Shown: positions 8,496 through 18,241, numbered from the stretch's first letter. The stretch is DNA of 64,000 nucleotides from Solidesulfovibrio alcoholivorans DSM 5433 (GCF_000702665.1 NZ_JNJA01000002.1:186001-250000); one strand, 5' to 3'. Notes: generated by a model not told the origin, from the letters alone. Translations and numbers: made by a program.

Positions 8496-8755
8496 TTCTT
8501 CTCGCATTGGTCGATCGCCTGCTCGATCTCGTCCTGGCGGAAGCCCACGATGACCTTGTTGCCGATGACGATGGTGGGGAAGGACAGGGCGGGATTGAGC
8601 TTGCGCACGATGTCCATGACCTGCGCGCGCTCCTCGCCGGAGAGGAAGTCGACGTGGACGCAGTCGTAGGGGATCTTGTGTTCTTCCAGATATTCCTTGG
8701 CGTGCTTGCAGTGCACGCAGGTGGACAGGGCGTAGACTTTGATGTCCGAACTCAT
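8492..8755 (-). CDS. Glutaredoxin-like protein, CVHC active site
   Basis: An 87-residue glutaredoxin/NrdH-type thiol oxidoreductase. The redox motif is C13-V-H-C16 after the first strand (KVYALST), and the cis-proline segment is SFPTIVIGNKVIVGF. AAGGAG lies 6 nt before the ATG. Its coupling to the FtrB-like gene suggests the reductase keeps this protein reduced from ferredoxin rather than from glutathione. The final target is unknown. A second Cys near the C-terminus (DQCEKK) is unusual for the family. Confidence 0.9.
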   Translation of the reverse strand: MSSDIKVYALSTCVHCKHAKEYLEEHKIPYDCVHVDFLSGEERAQVMDIVRKLNPALSFPTIVIGNKVIVGFRQDEIEQAIDQCEKK

Positions 8756-8775
8756 GGGGCGCTCCTTGAATAATG

Positions 8776-9537
8776 TTAGCGCGGCAGGGAAGCGACTCCG
8801 TTTCGTATTCCTTTTTCCAGCCTGCCGGTCAAGTGCGAAAGGGGCCAGGTGAGCAGCAGGTAGAGCAGGGCCAGGGGCAGGTAGGCCTCGAAGGTCCGGT
8901 AGGTGGTGGCGTTGACCACTTCCGCCGCCTTGGTCAGTTCCCGGACGCTGATGACCGACAGCAGCGAGGAATCCTTGATGCAGGAGACGAACTGGCCCGT
9001 GACCGGGGGCACGATGCGCCGCAGCGCCTGGGGGAAGACGACATAGAAAAGCGCCTGCCGCCTGGTCAGCCCCGAGGAGAGCGCCGTCTCCCACTGGCCC
9101 CGGTCCACGGACTCCACCCCGGCCCGGACCATCTCGGAGATGTAGGCCCCGGAGAAGAACCCGAGCGCCGCCGTGCCGATCACGTAAGGGCTGTCCAGGT
9201 GTACGACCACGCCGACGCAGAAGTAGAAGATGAGGATCTGCACGAGCAGCGGCGTGCCGCGAAAGGCTCCGACGTAGAGTCCGGCCAGTTCCGTGAGCCA
9301 GACGTTGCCCGAGACCGAAGCCAGGCCCGAAGCCAGGCCGCAGGCCAGCCCCAGGGCGATGGCCCCCACGGACACGGCGAGCGTCATGCAAAATCCCGCC
9401 AGGAAGATGTCGCGGTAGGCCCAGACTGCGTCGAAGTCCCAGTGGTAGCGGATGTGCGCGAGAACGTACCACAATGCGCCGCCAAGAACCGCGAGCAGGA
9501 GCAGGCGGACCGCCCGCGGCGAGGGCGGCCGCCTCAT
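8776..9537 (-). CDS. Polar amino acid ABC transporter permease
   Basis: A 253-aa inner-membrane permease of the HisM/GlnP type with about five to six membrane segments. The EAA loop signature ALSSGLTRRQALFYVVFPQA is clear, as is the N-terminal HEQRO-like stretch FRGTPLLVQI. The ATG overlaps the stop of the preceding small periplasmic protein gene (ATGA), placing both in one unit with the substrate-binding gene upstream. No ATP-binding cassette gene is nearby, so the ATPase must be encoded elsewhere or shared. Confidence 0.93.
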   Translation of the reverse strand: MRRPPSPRAVRLLLLAVLGGALWYVLAHIRYHWDFDAVWAYRDIFLAGFCMTLAVSVGAIALGLACGLASGLASVSGNVWLTELAGLYVGAFRGTPLLVQILIFYFCVGVVVHLDSPYVIGTAALGFFSGAYISEMVRAGVESVDRGQWETALSSGLTRRQALFYVVFPQALRRIVPPVTGQFVSCIKDSSLLSVISVRELTKAAEVVNATTYRTFEAYLPLALLYLLLTWPLSHLTGRLEKGIRNGVASLPR

Positions 9538-9917
9538 TTGACGAACCGGTCCGCCGGAAAGACCAGGACGTAGGGCATGCGTTCGCCGAAATCGGCGGCG
9601 AGGCGCGCGGCGATGTCCTTGGAAAAGTCCCGCGCCGCCGTGACCAGGTAGACGATGTTGCCCTGGGTTTCGAGCTGGCCCTGTTCGTTCTTCCAGCCGC
9701 CGTCGCCCGCGCCGAGGCGCGTGTAGCCGCCGTAGGATTCGGTCAGCCAGGCCTCCAGGGCCGGGAGTTTCGCCGCGGCATCGCCGCCGCCCGGCAGGTC
9801 CGTCGGCACCGCGAACAGGTGGGCGAAAACCTGTTTGGTTTCGGCTTGCGCCGCGCCGGACAGGCAGGCGGCGGCCAGCAGCAGGCAGCACAGCAGGCGC
9901 ATCGTGCGTCGCGTCAT
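9534..9917 (-). CDS. Small periplasmic protein of the amino acid ABC cluster
   Basis: Function not recognised. It is 127 residues with a Sec signal peptide (MRLLCCLLLAAACLSGAAQA) and a mature part of about 100 residues that reads as a compact alpha/beta domain (GNIVYLVTAARDFSKDIAARLAADFGERMPYVLVF). It sits between the substrate-binding and permease genes, overlapping the permease start. This suggests an accessory to uptake, but no motif shows how. GGGGAGAAG precedes the ATG. The 180 nt between this gene and the binding-protein gene hold nothing obvious. Confidence 0.75.
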   Translation of the reverse strand: MTRRTMRLLCCLLLAAACLSGAAQAETKQVFAHLFAVPTDLPGGGDAAAKLPALEAWLTESYGGYTRLGAGDGGWKNEQGQLETQGNIVYLVTAARDFSKDIAARLAADFGERMPYVLVFPADRFVK

Positions 9918-10096
9918 GGTCTCTTCTCCCCTGTCCGCCGCCGGGACGGCCGGCTGTCTCCGCAAGCGCCACGGACGGGCGCGCGGATCGCGCTGTCGCG
10001 CCGGGCATTCCCGGTGATCGCGCGGCCGTCGGCGGCGGGTTGCGGGCCTGCGCCGCGCCCGTGCCCCCGTGTTCGCGGCGGCCCGGGCGCATGCCG

Positions 10097-10912
10097 CTAT
10101 TTGCCCAGGATATCCTTGAAATACTTGGCGCGCAGCGTTTCCAGCGTGCCATCGGCCCTGATCGTTGCCAGATACATTTCCAGCCACTGCCACCAGTCGA
10201 AATCGCCTTTCTGCAAGGCGATGCAGTAGGGTTCGTAGGTGAACGGCGTGAGAAGCGCCTTGGTGGTCTCGGCATTCTGCTTCTGGTGCTTGGCGATGGA
10301 GATCTGGTCGTAGAAGAAGGCGTCGGCCCGGCCGGCGGCCACTTCCTGCACGCAGGCGGTCTCTTCCTTGTAGCGGTTGATGGTCGCCTTGGGGAAGCGC
10401 TTGCTGGCCACGAGATCGGCGGTGGTGCCGGTCTTGACCGCGAGCACGCGCCCGGGCGCGTTGAGCTGCTCCACGTCCGTGACGTCGGCCGCCTTTTTGA
10501 CGCTAAGGAGCGTGCACAGGCCGGTGGTGAAGTAGGGGGAGGTGAAGGTGATGGACTTGGCCCGCTCGAGGGTGCCGGTGATGCCGGAGATGATGAGGTC
10601 GATCTTGCCGGCGCTTAAGGCCGGGATCAGCCCGGTCCACTCCATGTCCTTGATTTCCAGCTTGACCCCGAGCCGGTCGGCCAGGGTCTGGGCGATCTCC
10701 ACGTCGTAGCCGACGGGCTTGCCCTGTTCGTCCACGTACTCGAAGGGCCAGAATTTGAGTTCCATGCCCACGACGAGGGTGCCGCGCTCAACGATTTTGC
10801 GCAGGTTGCTGCCCTCGTAAATGTCGAAAGGCGTCGTGGCGGCGGACGACGTGCCGCAGCACATCGTCAGCGCCACGAAGGCGAGGCTCACGATGCGGAT
10901 GAAACGGACCAT
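10097..10912 (-). CDS. Amino acid ABC transporter substrate-binding protein (SBP_bac_3)
   Basis: A 271-aa periplasmic binding protein. It has a signal peptide of about 24 residues, then the family blocks GTLVVGMELKFWPFEYVDEQGKPVGYDVEIA and, near the middle, LAVKTGTTADLVA, which contacts the amino acid carboxylate in this family. AAGGAGG precedes the ATG. It is the first gene of the minus-strand run leading through the small periplasmic protein and permease. Ligand identity (polar amino acid or cystine-like) cannot be read from sequence alone. Confidence 0.93.
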   Translation of the reverse strand: MVRFIRIVSLAFVALTMCCGTSSAATTPFDIYEGSNLRKIVERGTLVVGMELKFWPFEYVDEQGKPVGYDVEIAQTLADRLGVKLEIKDMEWTGLIPALSAGKIDLIISGITGTLERAKSITFTSPYFTTGLCTLLSVKKAADVTDVEQLNAPGRVLAVKTGTTADLVASKRFPKATINRYKEETACVQEVAAGRADAFFYDQISIAKHQKQNAETTKALLTPFTYEPYCIALQKGDFDWWQWLEMYLATIRADGTLETLRAKYFKDILGK

Positions 10913-11005
10913 GGGGCTTCCTCCTTGCGAAACGGGGTTGCGATTCGTGCAAAGCCTACCCCATCGCGACTGGCACGGCCACCAAAAATGCGCGTTGGCC
11001 GGTAC

Positions 11006-12166
11006 CTAGGCCCGCTCTGCCGCGGCCCGACCCGAGGCGAAGGCCCAGTGGAGGTTGAACCCGCCCAGGCGGCCGGTCACGTCGAGGAGCTCGCCGATGA
11101 CGAAAAGTCCCGGGACGGCGGTTGCCTCCATGGTCTTGGAGGAGATGGCGGCCGTGTCCACGCCGCCGCAGGTCACTTCCGCCTTGGCGTAGCCCGCGGC
11201 CGCGGCCGGGGTGAAGGGAAAGGCGCGCAGGGTGGCGGCAAGCTCCCGCCGGGGCTCCGCGGCAAGTCCGGCCACGGGTCCGGCGAGCCCCAGGCGGGCG
11301 CAAAGCGCCGTCGCCAGCCGCCGGGGCAGGTGGCGGGCCAGGGCGTTTTTCACCTCCTGCTTCCCGGTCCCGGCGAGGATGGCGGCGATGTCGCGCCCGG
11401 GCAGGAGGTCGATGGCCAGGGCCTGGCCCTCGCGCCAGAAAAGCGAGGCGTCGAGGATCACCGGGCCGGAGAGTCCCTGGTGGGTGAAGAGCATGTCCCC
11501 GGACAGGGCGCACGGTCCGCCGACGGCCACGGGCAGGGACACGCCGGCCATGTCGCGGCAGAGAGGCAGGTCGCCTGGGCCGGCCAGAAGCGGCGTGAGC
11601 CCGGGGCGCAGGGGCGTGACCGCAAGGCCCAGGCGCGCGGCCAGGGCGTAGCCGAAGCCCGTTGCGCCAAGCCCGGGCCAGGACTTCCCGCCGAGCGCCA
11701 GCACCAGGGAGGCGCAGGCAATGGGGCCGGTGCCGGTTTCCACGATGAAGCCGCCTGCCTCCCGGCGCGCGCCGGTCACGGTCGCGCCAAGGCGCAGGCG
11801 CGCCCCGGCCTCCTCGGCCTGGCGCAGGAGGAAACGGGCCATGGCCGGCGCGCCGTCGCGGCAAAAGACCTTGCCGCCCGCCTCGACGACCGTGGCCACG
11901 CCCGCGCCGTGCAGGCGCGCGCGCAGAGCGTCCGGCGTCAAACGCGCCAGGGCGGATTTGACGAAATGGGGGTTGGCGCAGACGTAGTCCGTGGCGGCGA
12001 CGTCGGTGTTGGTGACGTTTGCGCGCCCGCCGCCCGAGGCGAGCACTTTTCGCGCGGCCTTGGCCCCGTGGTCGAGCACGACGACCGTGCGCCCGCGCGC
12101 GGCGCAGGCGGCGGCGCAGAATAGCCCCGAGGCCCCCGCGCCTATAATGACGACATCGACGTGCAT
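11006..12166 (-). CDS. NAD(P)/FAD-dependent oxidoreductase, BaiN/YhiN family
   Basis: A 386-residue flavoprotein of the HI0933/BaiN group. The N-terminal dinucleotide fold reads VVIIGAGASGLFCA; the family signature KVLASGGGRANVTN follows at about 40-53, and the C-terminal FAD block GLFVIGELLDVTGRLGGFNLHWAFASG is complete. Members of this family are widely conserved and in gut clostridia reduce bile acid intermediates; the general substrate is unknown. It is a lone minus-strand gene between the ABC cluster and a hybrid kinase. Confidence 0.92.
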   Translation of the reverse strand: MHVDVVIIGAGASGLFCAAACAARGRTVVVLDHGAKAARKVLASGGGRANVTNTDVAATDYVCANPHFVKSALARLTPDALRARLHGAGVATVVEAGGKVFCRDGAPAMARFLLRQAEEAGARLRLGATVTGARREAGGFIVETGTGPIACASLVLALGGKSWPGLGATGFGYALAARLGLAVTPLRPGLTPLLAGPGDLPLCRDMAGVSLPVAVGGPCALSGDMLFTHQGLSGPVILDASLFWREGQALAIDLLPGRDIAAILAGTGKQEVKNALARHLPRRLATALCARLGLAGPVAGLAAEPRRELAATLRAFPFTPAAAAGYAKAEVTCGGVDTAAISSKTMEATAVPGLFVIGELLDVTGRLGGFNLHWAFASGRAAAERA

Positions 12167-12194
12167 TGCTTCCTCAATATGGGGGGGTGAGAGT

Positions 12195-12256
12195 GGGGGG
12201 GAAGGACGCCTCCGGCGGCCAAAGGGCTTGCGTCCTCCGGACTCCTTTTATGGAGT
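12195..12256 (+). repeat. Dispersed intergenic hairpin element, copy 2
   Basis: GGGGAAG, then GACGCCTCCGGCGGCC (one change from the common core), then a self-complementary centre including GTCC-TCC-GGAC and AAAGG/CCTTTT. It fills much of the 205-nt gap between the flavoprotein start and the end of the next kinase gene. Nothing else was seen in the gap. Confidence 0.6.
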
Positions 12257-12371
12257 GCACGGGAACGCTTCGCCGGATTTTCGTAGGGATGTTCATGGTC
12301 GCGTTGTCATGGAAAAGGCATGGTGTTGCAGCGTACCGGCAGCGATGCGGTTTCGCCGACAGGGAAAAGGC

Positions 12372-15300
12372 CTATTGCGGCCCCAGAGCCATCCAGGTGT
12401 CGAGCGTCTCCAGGAGACGGCGCTTGGCGATGGGCTTGACCTGGAAATCGTCGCAGCCGGCGGCCAGGCTCTTTTGGCGGTGCTCCTCGAAGGCGTGGGC
12501 GGTCAGGGCGACGACGGGGACGCGCGGCCGGCCGCGCTCGTCTTCCAGGCGGCGCAGGGCCTCGGTTGTCTCGTAGCCGTCCATGCCGGGCATTTCCATG
12601 TCCATGAGCACGACGTCGTAGGGGCGCTCGCGCAACAGCGTGAGCCCGGCCTCGCCGCTCGGGGCCCAGGTCAGGTCGTAGGGCGTACCGTCGAGCATGA
12701 GCCGGATGACCTCGGCGTTGCCCGGGCTGTCCTCGATCAGGAGCACCGCGCCCCGGCGCGTCGACGGGAACGCGGCGACGCGCGCGTCGCCTGCGGGAGC
12801 GGCGGCCGCGGCCGCACGCAGGGGCAGGGTGACGGTAAAAAGCGAGCCTCCCCCGGGCCGGCTGTCCACACGCAGGCGGCCGCCCATGAGATCCACGAGT
12901 TTTTTGCAGATGGCCAGCCCCAGGCCCACGCCGCCGAATTTGCGGCCGGTCCCGGCATCGACCTGGGTGAAGCGCTCGAAAATGACCTCGCGCTTGTCGA
13001 GGGGGATGCCGATACCGGTGTCGCGCACGGCCAGACGCAGGAGCGGACCGGACGCGGGGTCTTCCTCACGCCCGAGTTCCAGGGCGACGCCGCCGGTTTG
13101 CGTGAATTTGATCGCGTTGCCGAGCAGGTTGACGAGCACCTGGCGCACGCGGTCGGGGCTTACGATCAGGCGCGGCGGCAGTTCCGCCTGGATGTCGAGG
13201 GTGATGTCGAGGCCCTTGCGCGCCGCGTCGGGCCGCAGCATCTCCACGAGGTCGGCGGCGAGCGCGGCCACGTCGCAGGGCTTCTCCTCCATGATGAACC
13301 CGCCGGCCTCGATCTGCGACAGGTCCAGGATGTCGCCCAGAAGGCCCATGAGGTTCGTGCCTGCGATCTTGATCGCGGCGAGGGCGCGGGTCGCCTCCGG
13401 GGGCAGGTCGGCCGCGGCGAGGGTGGCGGTCATGCCGAGGATGGTGTTCATGGGCGTGCGGATCTCGTGGCTTATGGTGGAGAGGAATTCGCTCTTGGCG
13501 CGGTTGGCGGCCTCGGCCGCGTCCTTGGCGCGGCGCAGGGCCTGTTCCATGGCCTTGCGCTCGGTGATGTCCACGAGCACGCACAGGATGCAGGGTTCGC
13601 CGCCCGTCTGGATGGGCACGGCCGAGAGCAGGGTGACGACGAGGGTGCCGTTTTTATGGCGCAGCGCCGCTTCCTTGGCCACGATGGCGCCGGTGCCCGT
13701 CAGTTCCTCCACGAAGGCCTGCCGCTCCTGCGGCGAGGGCCACAGGTCGATCTCGAGGCTCGAGCGCCCGACGACGTCGCTTGCGCGGTAGCCGAACATC
13801 CGTGCGCCGGCTTCGTTGGCGTCCACAATGCGGCCGTCGCGTCGGGATGAGACCGTGATGCCGACCAGGGCGTAACGGAAGATTTTCGCGAGCAGGTCCT
13901 GGCTTTCGCGCAGGGCGTCCTCGTCCCTCTTGCGGTCGGTGATGTCGGTGATGCCGCCGGCCATGCGCACCACGCGGCCGGAGGCGTCGGCGAGCCCCGC
14001 GCCGCGCTCGCTGATCCAGCGGAATGCGCCGTCGGTGTGGCGCAGGCGGTACTGCGCCGTGTAGGCGGCGGCTTCGCCGTCCGCGCAACGCTTGTGCGCG
14101 CGGATGGCGGCTTCGGCGTCGTCCGGGTGCAGTCGGGTGGTCCAGGCTTCGGGACGCAGCGGCGCGTTGCCTGGGGGCAGGCCCAGGATTTCGCGGTAGC
14201 GCGGGGAGAAATAGACCGTATCGGTTCGCAGGTCCCAGTCCCAGACGCCGTCGTTGGTGCCCCGCACCACGAGGGCATAGCGGGCTTCGCTGGCGGCCAG
14301 GGCCTCCTCGGCCTGCTTGCGTTCGGTGATGTCCGCGCCGACGCATAGAAACGCTTCCCCGCCTCCTTGCGTCGTGGCCAGCTGGCGTATGGTCCAGGCG
14401 ATCCAGACGCGGTGCCCTTCGGGACCTTGGTGCCGCCTGTCCAGGGTGCCCGCGCCGCCCGGGTCGTCGGCGATGCCGGAAAGGATTTCGCGCCAGGGCG
14501 CTTGCGGGGGCTGCGCCGCCGGGTCGTCGAACAGGCCGAGGTCGCGGCCGAGCAGGCGCGGCTGGGGCTGGCCGAACACGCGCTGGGCGAAGGAGTTGCA
14601 ATACACCACGCGCCCCAGGACATCGAGGCGCACGATGACCACGCCTGCGCTTTCCACCAGTTCGCGGTAGCGCTCCTCGCTCTGGCGCACGGCGGCGAGC
14701 AGTTCGTTGAGGGTTCCGGTCTGGCGGCGCACGACGCGGCGCAGCCAGGCGGCGGCGGCGAAAAAGAACGCGGCGGCGAACCCGAGCCCTGCCACGGCCC
14801 AGAGGGCGTGGCGCAGTCCCTTGGACGGAAAGAGCTTTTCCCCGCGCCATTTGTCTTCGATGGCGGCGTACTGTCCGGGGGTGATGCGGGAAAATCCGTC
14901 TTCCACGAAGCGCAGCAACTCCTCGTCGCCCTTGCGCACCGCCCGGTGGAACTGGCCGGAATAGAGCACGAAGGCCAGGCGGAAGTCGCCGGCCAGGCCG
15001 AACTTGTAGAGGTAATAGAGGGCCGGGGGCCGGTCCACGCAAAAGACCTTGACCTTGCCGTCGCCGGCGGCGCGCACCACGGCCTCGTAGCCCTCGAAAG
15101 GAAGCAGCGGCCCGACGCCCTGGGCGGTCAGGCGCGCGACGCTGGCGTCGCCCTGCTTGACGCCCACGGCGAACCCGCGCAGCGAAGCGGCGTCGCGGAT
15201 GCCGCCAAGGTCTTTATGCACGAAGACCGGGACTTCGATGGTGGCGTAGGGCTTTGAAAAAAGGTAATATTTCCGTCTCTCCGCATTTTCGAACAAGGTG

Positions 15301-15662
15301 TCGATGACGTCGGCCTTGCCGCGCAACATGAGATCCTGGGCCGCGTTCCAGTCCTGGAGGATGAAGGTCACGGGCACGCCGGTGACCCGCTCCCACAGCT
15401 GCCAGGTGTCGATGAGGATGCCCTGGGGCGCGCCTTGCGGGGTTTGGAACACGTAGGGCGGGTAGTCGCGATCGAGGACCACGGACAGGGTCTTGGGCGG
15501 CGTGGGGGGCGTCGTCGCGGGGGAGTTCTGGGCCGGGGCGGAGCCGGCGAGGAGGCACAGGGCCGCAAGCACGGCCAGGAGAAGGCCGCCCGCCGGGAGG
15601 CAACGCCGCAAACGTGCGTGTGTGCGGGACGCGATGCCGGGCATGGGGCGCAACCGGACCAT
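12372..15662 (-). CDS. Hybrid histidine kinase with periplasmic solute-binding sensor domain
   Basis: A 1096-residue BvgS-like sensor. Order: signal/anchor (about 25-45), an SBP_bac_3-like periplasmic domain (about 57-280; LSVVLDRDYPPYVF at its start), a membrane segment (about 285-307), three PAS/PAC domains (about 330-705), HisKA with SHEIRTPMNTI, HATPase with LLGNAIKFTQ and GVGLGLAI, and a receiver with Asp1021 (VLMDMEMPGMDG). The solute-binding domain suggests direct sensing of an amino-acid-like ligand. No strong Shine-Dalgarno sequence precedes either candidate ATG (codon 1 or codon 7), so the start is uncertain by a few residues. Confidence 0.94.
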   Translation of the reverse strand: MVRLRPMPGIASRTHARLRRCLPAGGLLLAVLAALCLLAGSAPAQNSPATTPPTPPKTLSVVLDRDYPPYVFQTPQGAPQGILIDTWQLWERVTGVPVTFILQDWNAAQDLMLRGKADVIDTLFENAERRKYYLFSKPYATIEVPVFVHKDLGGIRDAASLRGFAVGVKQGDASVARLTAQGVGPLLPFEGYEAVVRAAGDGKVKVFCVDRPPALYYLYKFGLAGDFRLAFVLYSGQFHRAVRKGDEELLRFVEDGFSRITPGQYAAIEDKWRGEKLFPSKGLRHALWAVAGLGFAAAFFFAAAAWLRRVVRRQTGTLNELLAAVRQSEERYRELVESAGVVIVRLDVLGRVVYCNSFAQRVFGQPQPRLLGRDLGLFDDPAAQPPQAPWREILSGIADDPGGAGTLDRRHQGPEGHRVWIAWTIRQLATTQGGGEAFLCVGADITERKQAEEALAASEARYALVVRGTNDGVWDWDLRTDTVYFSPRYREILGLPPGNAPLRPEAWTTRLHPDDAEAAIRAHKRCADGEAAAYTAQYRLRHTDGAFRWISERGAGLADASGRVVRMAGGITDITDRKRDEDALRESQDLLAKIFRYALVGITVSSRRDGRIVDANEAGARMFGYRASDVVGRSSLEIDLWPSPQERQAFVEELTGTGAIVAKEAALRHKNGTLVVTLLSAVPIQTGGEPCILCVLVDITERKAMEQALRRAKDAAEAANRAKSEFLSTISHEIRTPMNTILGMTATLAAADLPPEATRALAAIKIAGTNLMGLLGDILDLSQIEAGGFIMEEKPCDVAALAADLVEMLRPDAARKGLDITLDIQAELPPRLIVSPDRVRQVLVNLLGNAIKFTQTGGVALELGREEDPASGPLLRLAVRDTGIGIPLDKREVIFERFTQVDAGTGRKFGGVGLGLAICKKLVDLMGGRLRVDSRPGGGSLFTVTLPLRAAAAAAPAGDARVAAFPSTRRGAVLLIEDSPGNAEVIRLMLDGTPYDLTWAPSGEAGLTLLRERPYDVVLMDMEMPGMDGYETTEALRRLEDERGRPRVPVVALTAHAFEEHRQKSLAAGCDDFQVKPIAKRRLLETLDTWMALGPQ

Positions 15663-16135
15663 CCGCTAACGCAGGCCGGAGTTGTGGTGTCGGAAGCGGG
15701 CCTGTCGGCGCGCACCGCGCGAAGCGGGGACGCGTTCGACGGATGCGAACTGGCTGGCCCGGCGTGCGAAGTCGCGGCAGGAGTCGGTCACGAAAAAATC
15801 CTCGGCGGTTTTTTGCATAGGTCCGCACGGCGGCACGGTCTGGCGTGCTTACGGTCGGAACACGCGTTTTTCACCTATACCCCCGAGCCCCGGCAAGGGG
15901 CAAGGGCTCCCTGCCTCCGCCGGGGACAGGAATATTCCATGAAAACGCAGGGGCATCTTTTCTTCCTTCCTTGGTCACGCTATCCTGCGTTTATACCAGG
16001 AGTCGAGATACCGTCACGGTGTGTCCGCCGACGTGCACTGTCTCGTCCTGAAACGGTTCCATTGGCTGGTTGTGTCGCAAGGTGAAGTCCGCGCGATGCA
16101 GCGTCGGTGCAAGCGTCAACAAGAAGGGGAAAGCA
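15663..16135. other. Divergent intergenic region between kinase and chemoreceptor genes
   Basis: 473 nt with no convincing gene. It must hold promoters for both divergent genes. Visible items are an A6/T6 pair around a GC-rich loop at 15792-15813 and a TTGGTC-N15-TATACC upstream of the chemoreceptor, which is poorly spaced. No clear sigma-28 site was found for the chemoreceptor. Confidence 0.4.
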
Positions 16136-18184
16136 ATGCCGCCATCCAGGACAAGGACACTGTTCGGCCGATTGGGGTTCCGGCTCGGCGCCAGCTACGC
16201 CATCCTCGTCGTCGCCATCGCCGTGGTCGGGTATACGGGCTATTACGCCGCGCGCACCATCAGCGACAACCTGGACACGCTTTTTACCCGCTTCCTGCCA
16301 AGCGTCGATTTCCTGATCGAGGCCGACCGCGATCTGCACCAGCTGCTTGTGGCCGAGCGGACCATGATGTTCACGCCCCCTGGCAGCGAGGCCTTCAAGG
16401 CCCTCGAGGACAGCTATGCGCAGAACCTCAAGCAGGCCAAGGACCGTTTCGGCTCGTTTACGGCCCTGGCCACCACGCCCGAGGAAAAGCAGCTCGCCGG
16501 CCAGTTCGAGCAGGCGCTGCGCCAGTGGGAGGGAACCTCGGGCAAGGTCGTCAAGGAGCGCCAGCTGGGCACGGACGAGGCGACCGCGGCGGCCATGGCC
16601 CTGACCAAGGGCGAGGCCAACGAGAAGTTCGAGTTCGCCCGGGGATTCATCAACAAGCTGACGGAAGTGGAGCTCGGCTACGCGGACGCGAAGAACAAGC
16701 AGTCCGCCGCGCTCTATGCGCAGTCGCGCCTGATCATCATGGGGCTCACCACCGCCATGGCCTTTTTCGCGGTGCTCACGGGCTGGCTGATCGTGCGCGG
16801 CGTGCGCAGGAGCCTCGGCGGCGAGCCCGACGAGATCGCGGCCATCGCCCGGCGCGTGGCCGTGGGCGACCTCGCTCTCGAGTTCCATGAATCCGCGCAC
16901 CCGCAAAGCATCTACGAGGCCATGCGGGCCATGGTCCGGTCCTCGGCCGAGGTGGTCACGGCCGTCACCAAACTGGCCCAGGGCGACCTCGAGGTCATCG
17001 TCGCCGCCCGCTCGGACGCGGACGCGCTCATGCGCGCCCTGGCCACCCTCATCGCGGCGGAAAAAAACATCGCGGACATGGCCGGCAAGCTGGCCATCGG
17101 CAACCTCGACGTGACCGTGGCCAAACGCTCGGAAGGCGACGTGCTGCTGGCTTCGATCGAACGGCTGGTCGCGGCGGAAAAACACGTGGCGGCCATCATG
17201 GAGCGCCTCAGCCAGGGCGATCTGACCTTCCGCGTGCGCGCCCGCGACGCCGCGGACACGCTTATGCAGTCCCTGGACGCCATGATCGCCAAGGTCGGCG
17301 GCGTGATCCGCGAGGTGCAGGGCGGCTCGATCAACGTGGCCTCGGGCAGCGAGGAGCTGAGCGCCTCGTCGTCATCCCTGTCCCAGGGATCCACCGAACA
17401 GGCCGCGGCCATCGAGGAATCCTCGTCGGCCATGGAGGAAATGGCCGCGAGCATCGGCCAGACCGCTGACAACGCCAAACAGACCGAAGCCATCGCCGTC
17501 AAGGCCGCCAAGGACGCCCAGTCCTCGGGTGAGGCCGTGGTCCAGACCGTGTCCGCCATGAAGGCCATCACCGGCAAGATCTCCATCATCGAGGAGATAG
17601 CCCGGCAGACGGACCTGCTGGCCCTCAATGCCGCCGTGGAGGCCGCCCGGGCCGGTGAGCACGGGCGCGGTTTCGCCGTGGTCGCAAGCGAGGTGCGCAA
17701 GCTCGCCGAGCGCAGCCAGGCCGCGGCCTCGGAAATCACGAACCTGGCCGCCACCTCCACGGACATCGCGGAAAAGGCCGGGCACCTGCTCGAGCGGCTC
17801 GTGCCGGACATCCAGCGCACGGCGGACCTCGTCCAGGAAATCAACGCCGCAAGCCAGGAGCAGAGCCAGGGCGCAAGCCAGGTCAACCAGGCCCTGCAGC
17901 AGCTCGACCAGGTGATCCAGCAAAACGCGGCCGCGGCGGAGGAAATCGCCTCCACCTCGGAGGAACTTTCGGCGCAAGCCGCGCAGTTGCAGCAGACGAG
18001 CGCCTTTTTTCAGCTGCCCTCCGAAGCGGGGGAGGGGATGTCGCCGCGGGCCATGCCGTCGCGCCGGGGCGGCGGCGCGTCCCTGCCGGGCCGCCGCGCG
18101 CTTCCCGGGCAGCCGGGCGCGGGCGGACCCGGCACGATCATCCGCATGGAGGACGACGAGAAAGGGGATTTCGAGGCGTATTAG
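16136..18184 (+). CDS. Methyl-accepting chemotaxis protein with poly-HAMP array
   Basis: A 682-residue membrane chemoreceptor. It has TM1 (about 18-36), a four-helix-bundle-type periplasmic domain (37-196), TM2 (198-220), then four HAMP-like units whose GDL/GNL turns fall at residues 244, 283, 322 and 361, an exact 39-residue period. The signalling hairpin tip is [34 protein letters not shown] flexible Gly/Pro tail of about 45 residues ends in DFEAY, which fits the x-[HFYW]-x2-[HFYW] tether for CheR/CheB. AAGGGGAAAG precedes the ATG. No che genes are adjacent. Confidence 0.95.
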   Translation: MPPSRTRTLFGRLGFRLGASYAILVVAIAVVGYTGYYAARTISDNLDTLFTRFLPSVDFLIEADRDLHQLLVAERTMMFTPPGSEAFKALEDSYAQNLKQAKDRFGSFTALATTPEEKQLAGQFEQALRQWEGTSGKVVKERQLGTDEATAAAMALTKGEANEKFEFARGFINKLTEVELGYADAKNKQSAALYAQSRLIIMGLTTAMAFFAVLTGWLIVRGVRRSLGGEPDEIAAIARRVAVGDLALEFHESAHPQSIYEAMRAMVRSSAEVVTAVTKLAQGDLEVIVAARSDADALMRALATLIAAEKNIADMAGKLAIGNLDVTVAKRSEGDVLLASIERLVAAEKHVAAIMERLSQGDLTFRVRARDAADTLMQSLDAMIAKVGGVIREVQGGSINVASGSEELSASSSSLSQGSTEQAAAIEESSSAMEEMAASIGQTADNAKQTEAIAVKAAKDAQSSGEAVVQTVSAMKAITGKISIIEEIARQTDLLALNAAVEAARAGEHGRGFAVVASEVRKLAERSQAAASEITNLAATSTDIAEKAGHLLERLVPDIQRTADLVQEINAASQEQSQGASQVNQALQQLDQVIQQNAAAAEEIASTSEELSAQAAQLQQTSAFFQLPSEAGEGMSPRAMPSRRGGGASLPGRRALPGQPGAGGPGTIIRMEDDEKGDFEAY

Positions 18185-18241
18185 TCCCGGCGGCGCGGGA
18201 CCTGCCGGGGAGCCGCCGCTTCGCCGGCACGAAAAAACGCA

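Noticed and set aside
15792-15813. A6/T6 inverted repeat as a terminator
   Set aside because: Not at the end of any gene and the centre does not pair well; probably chance or a bent promoter region.
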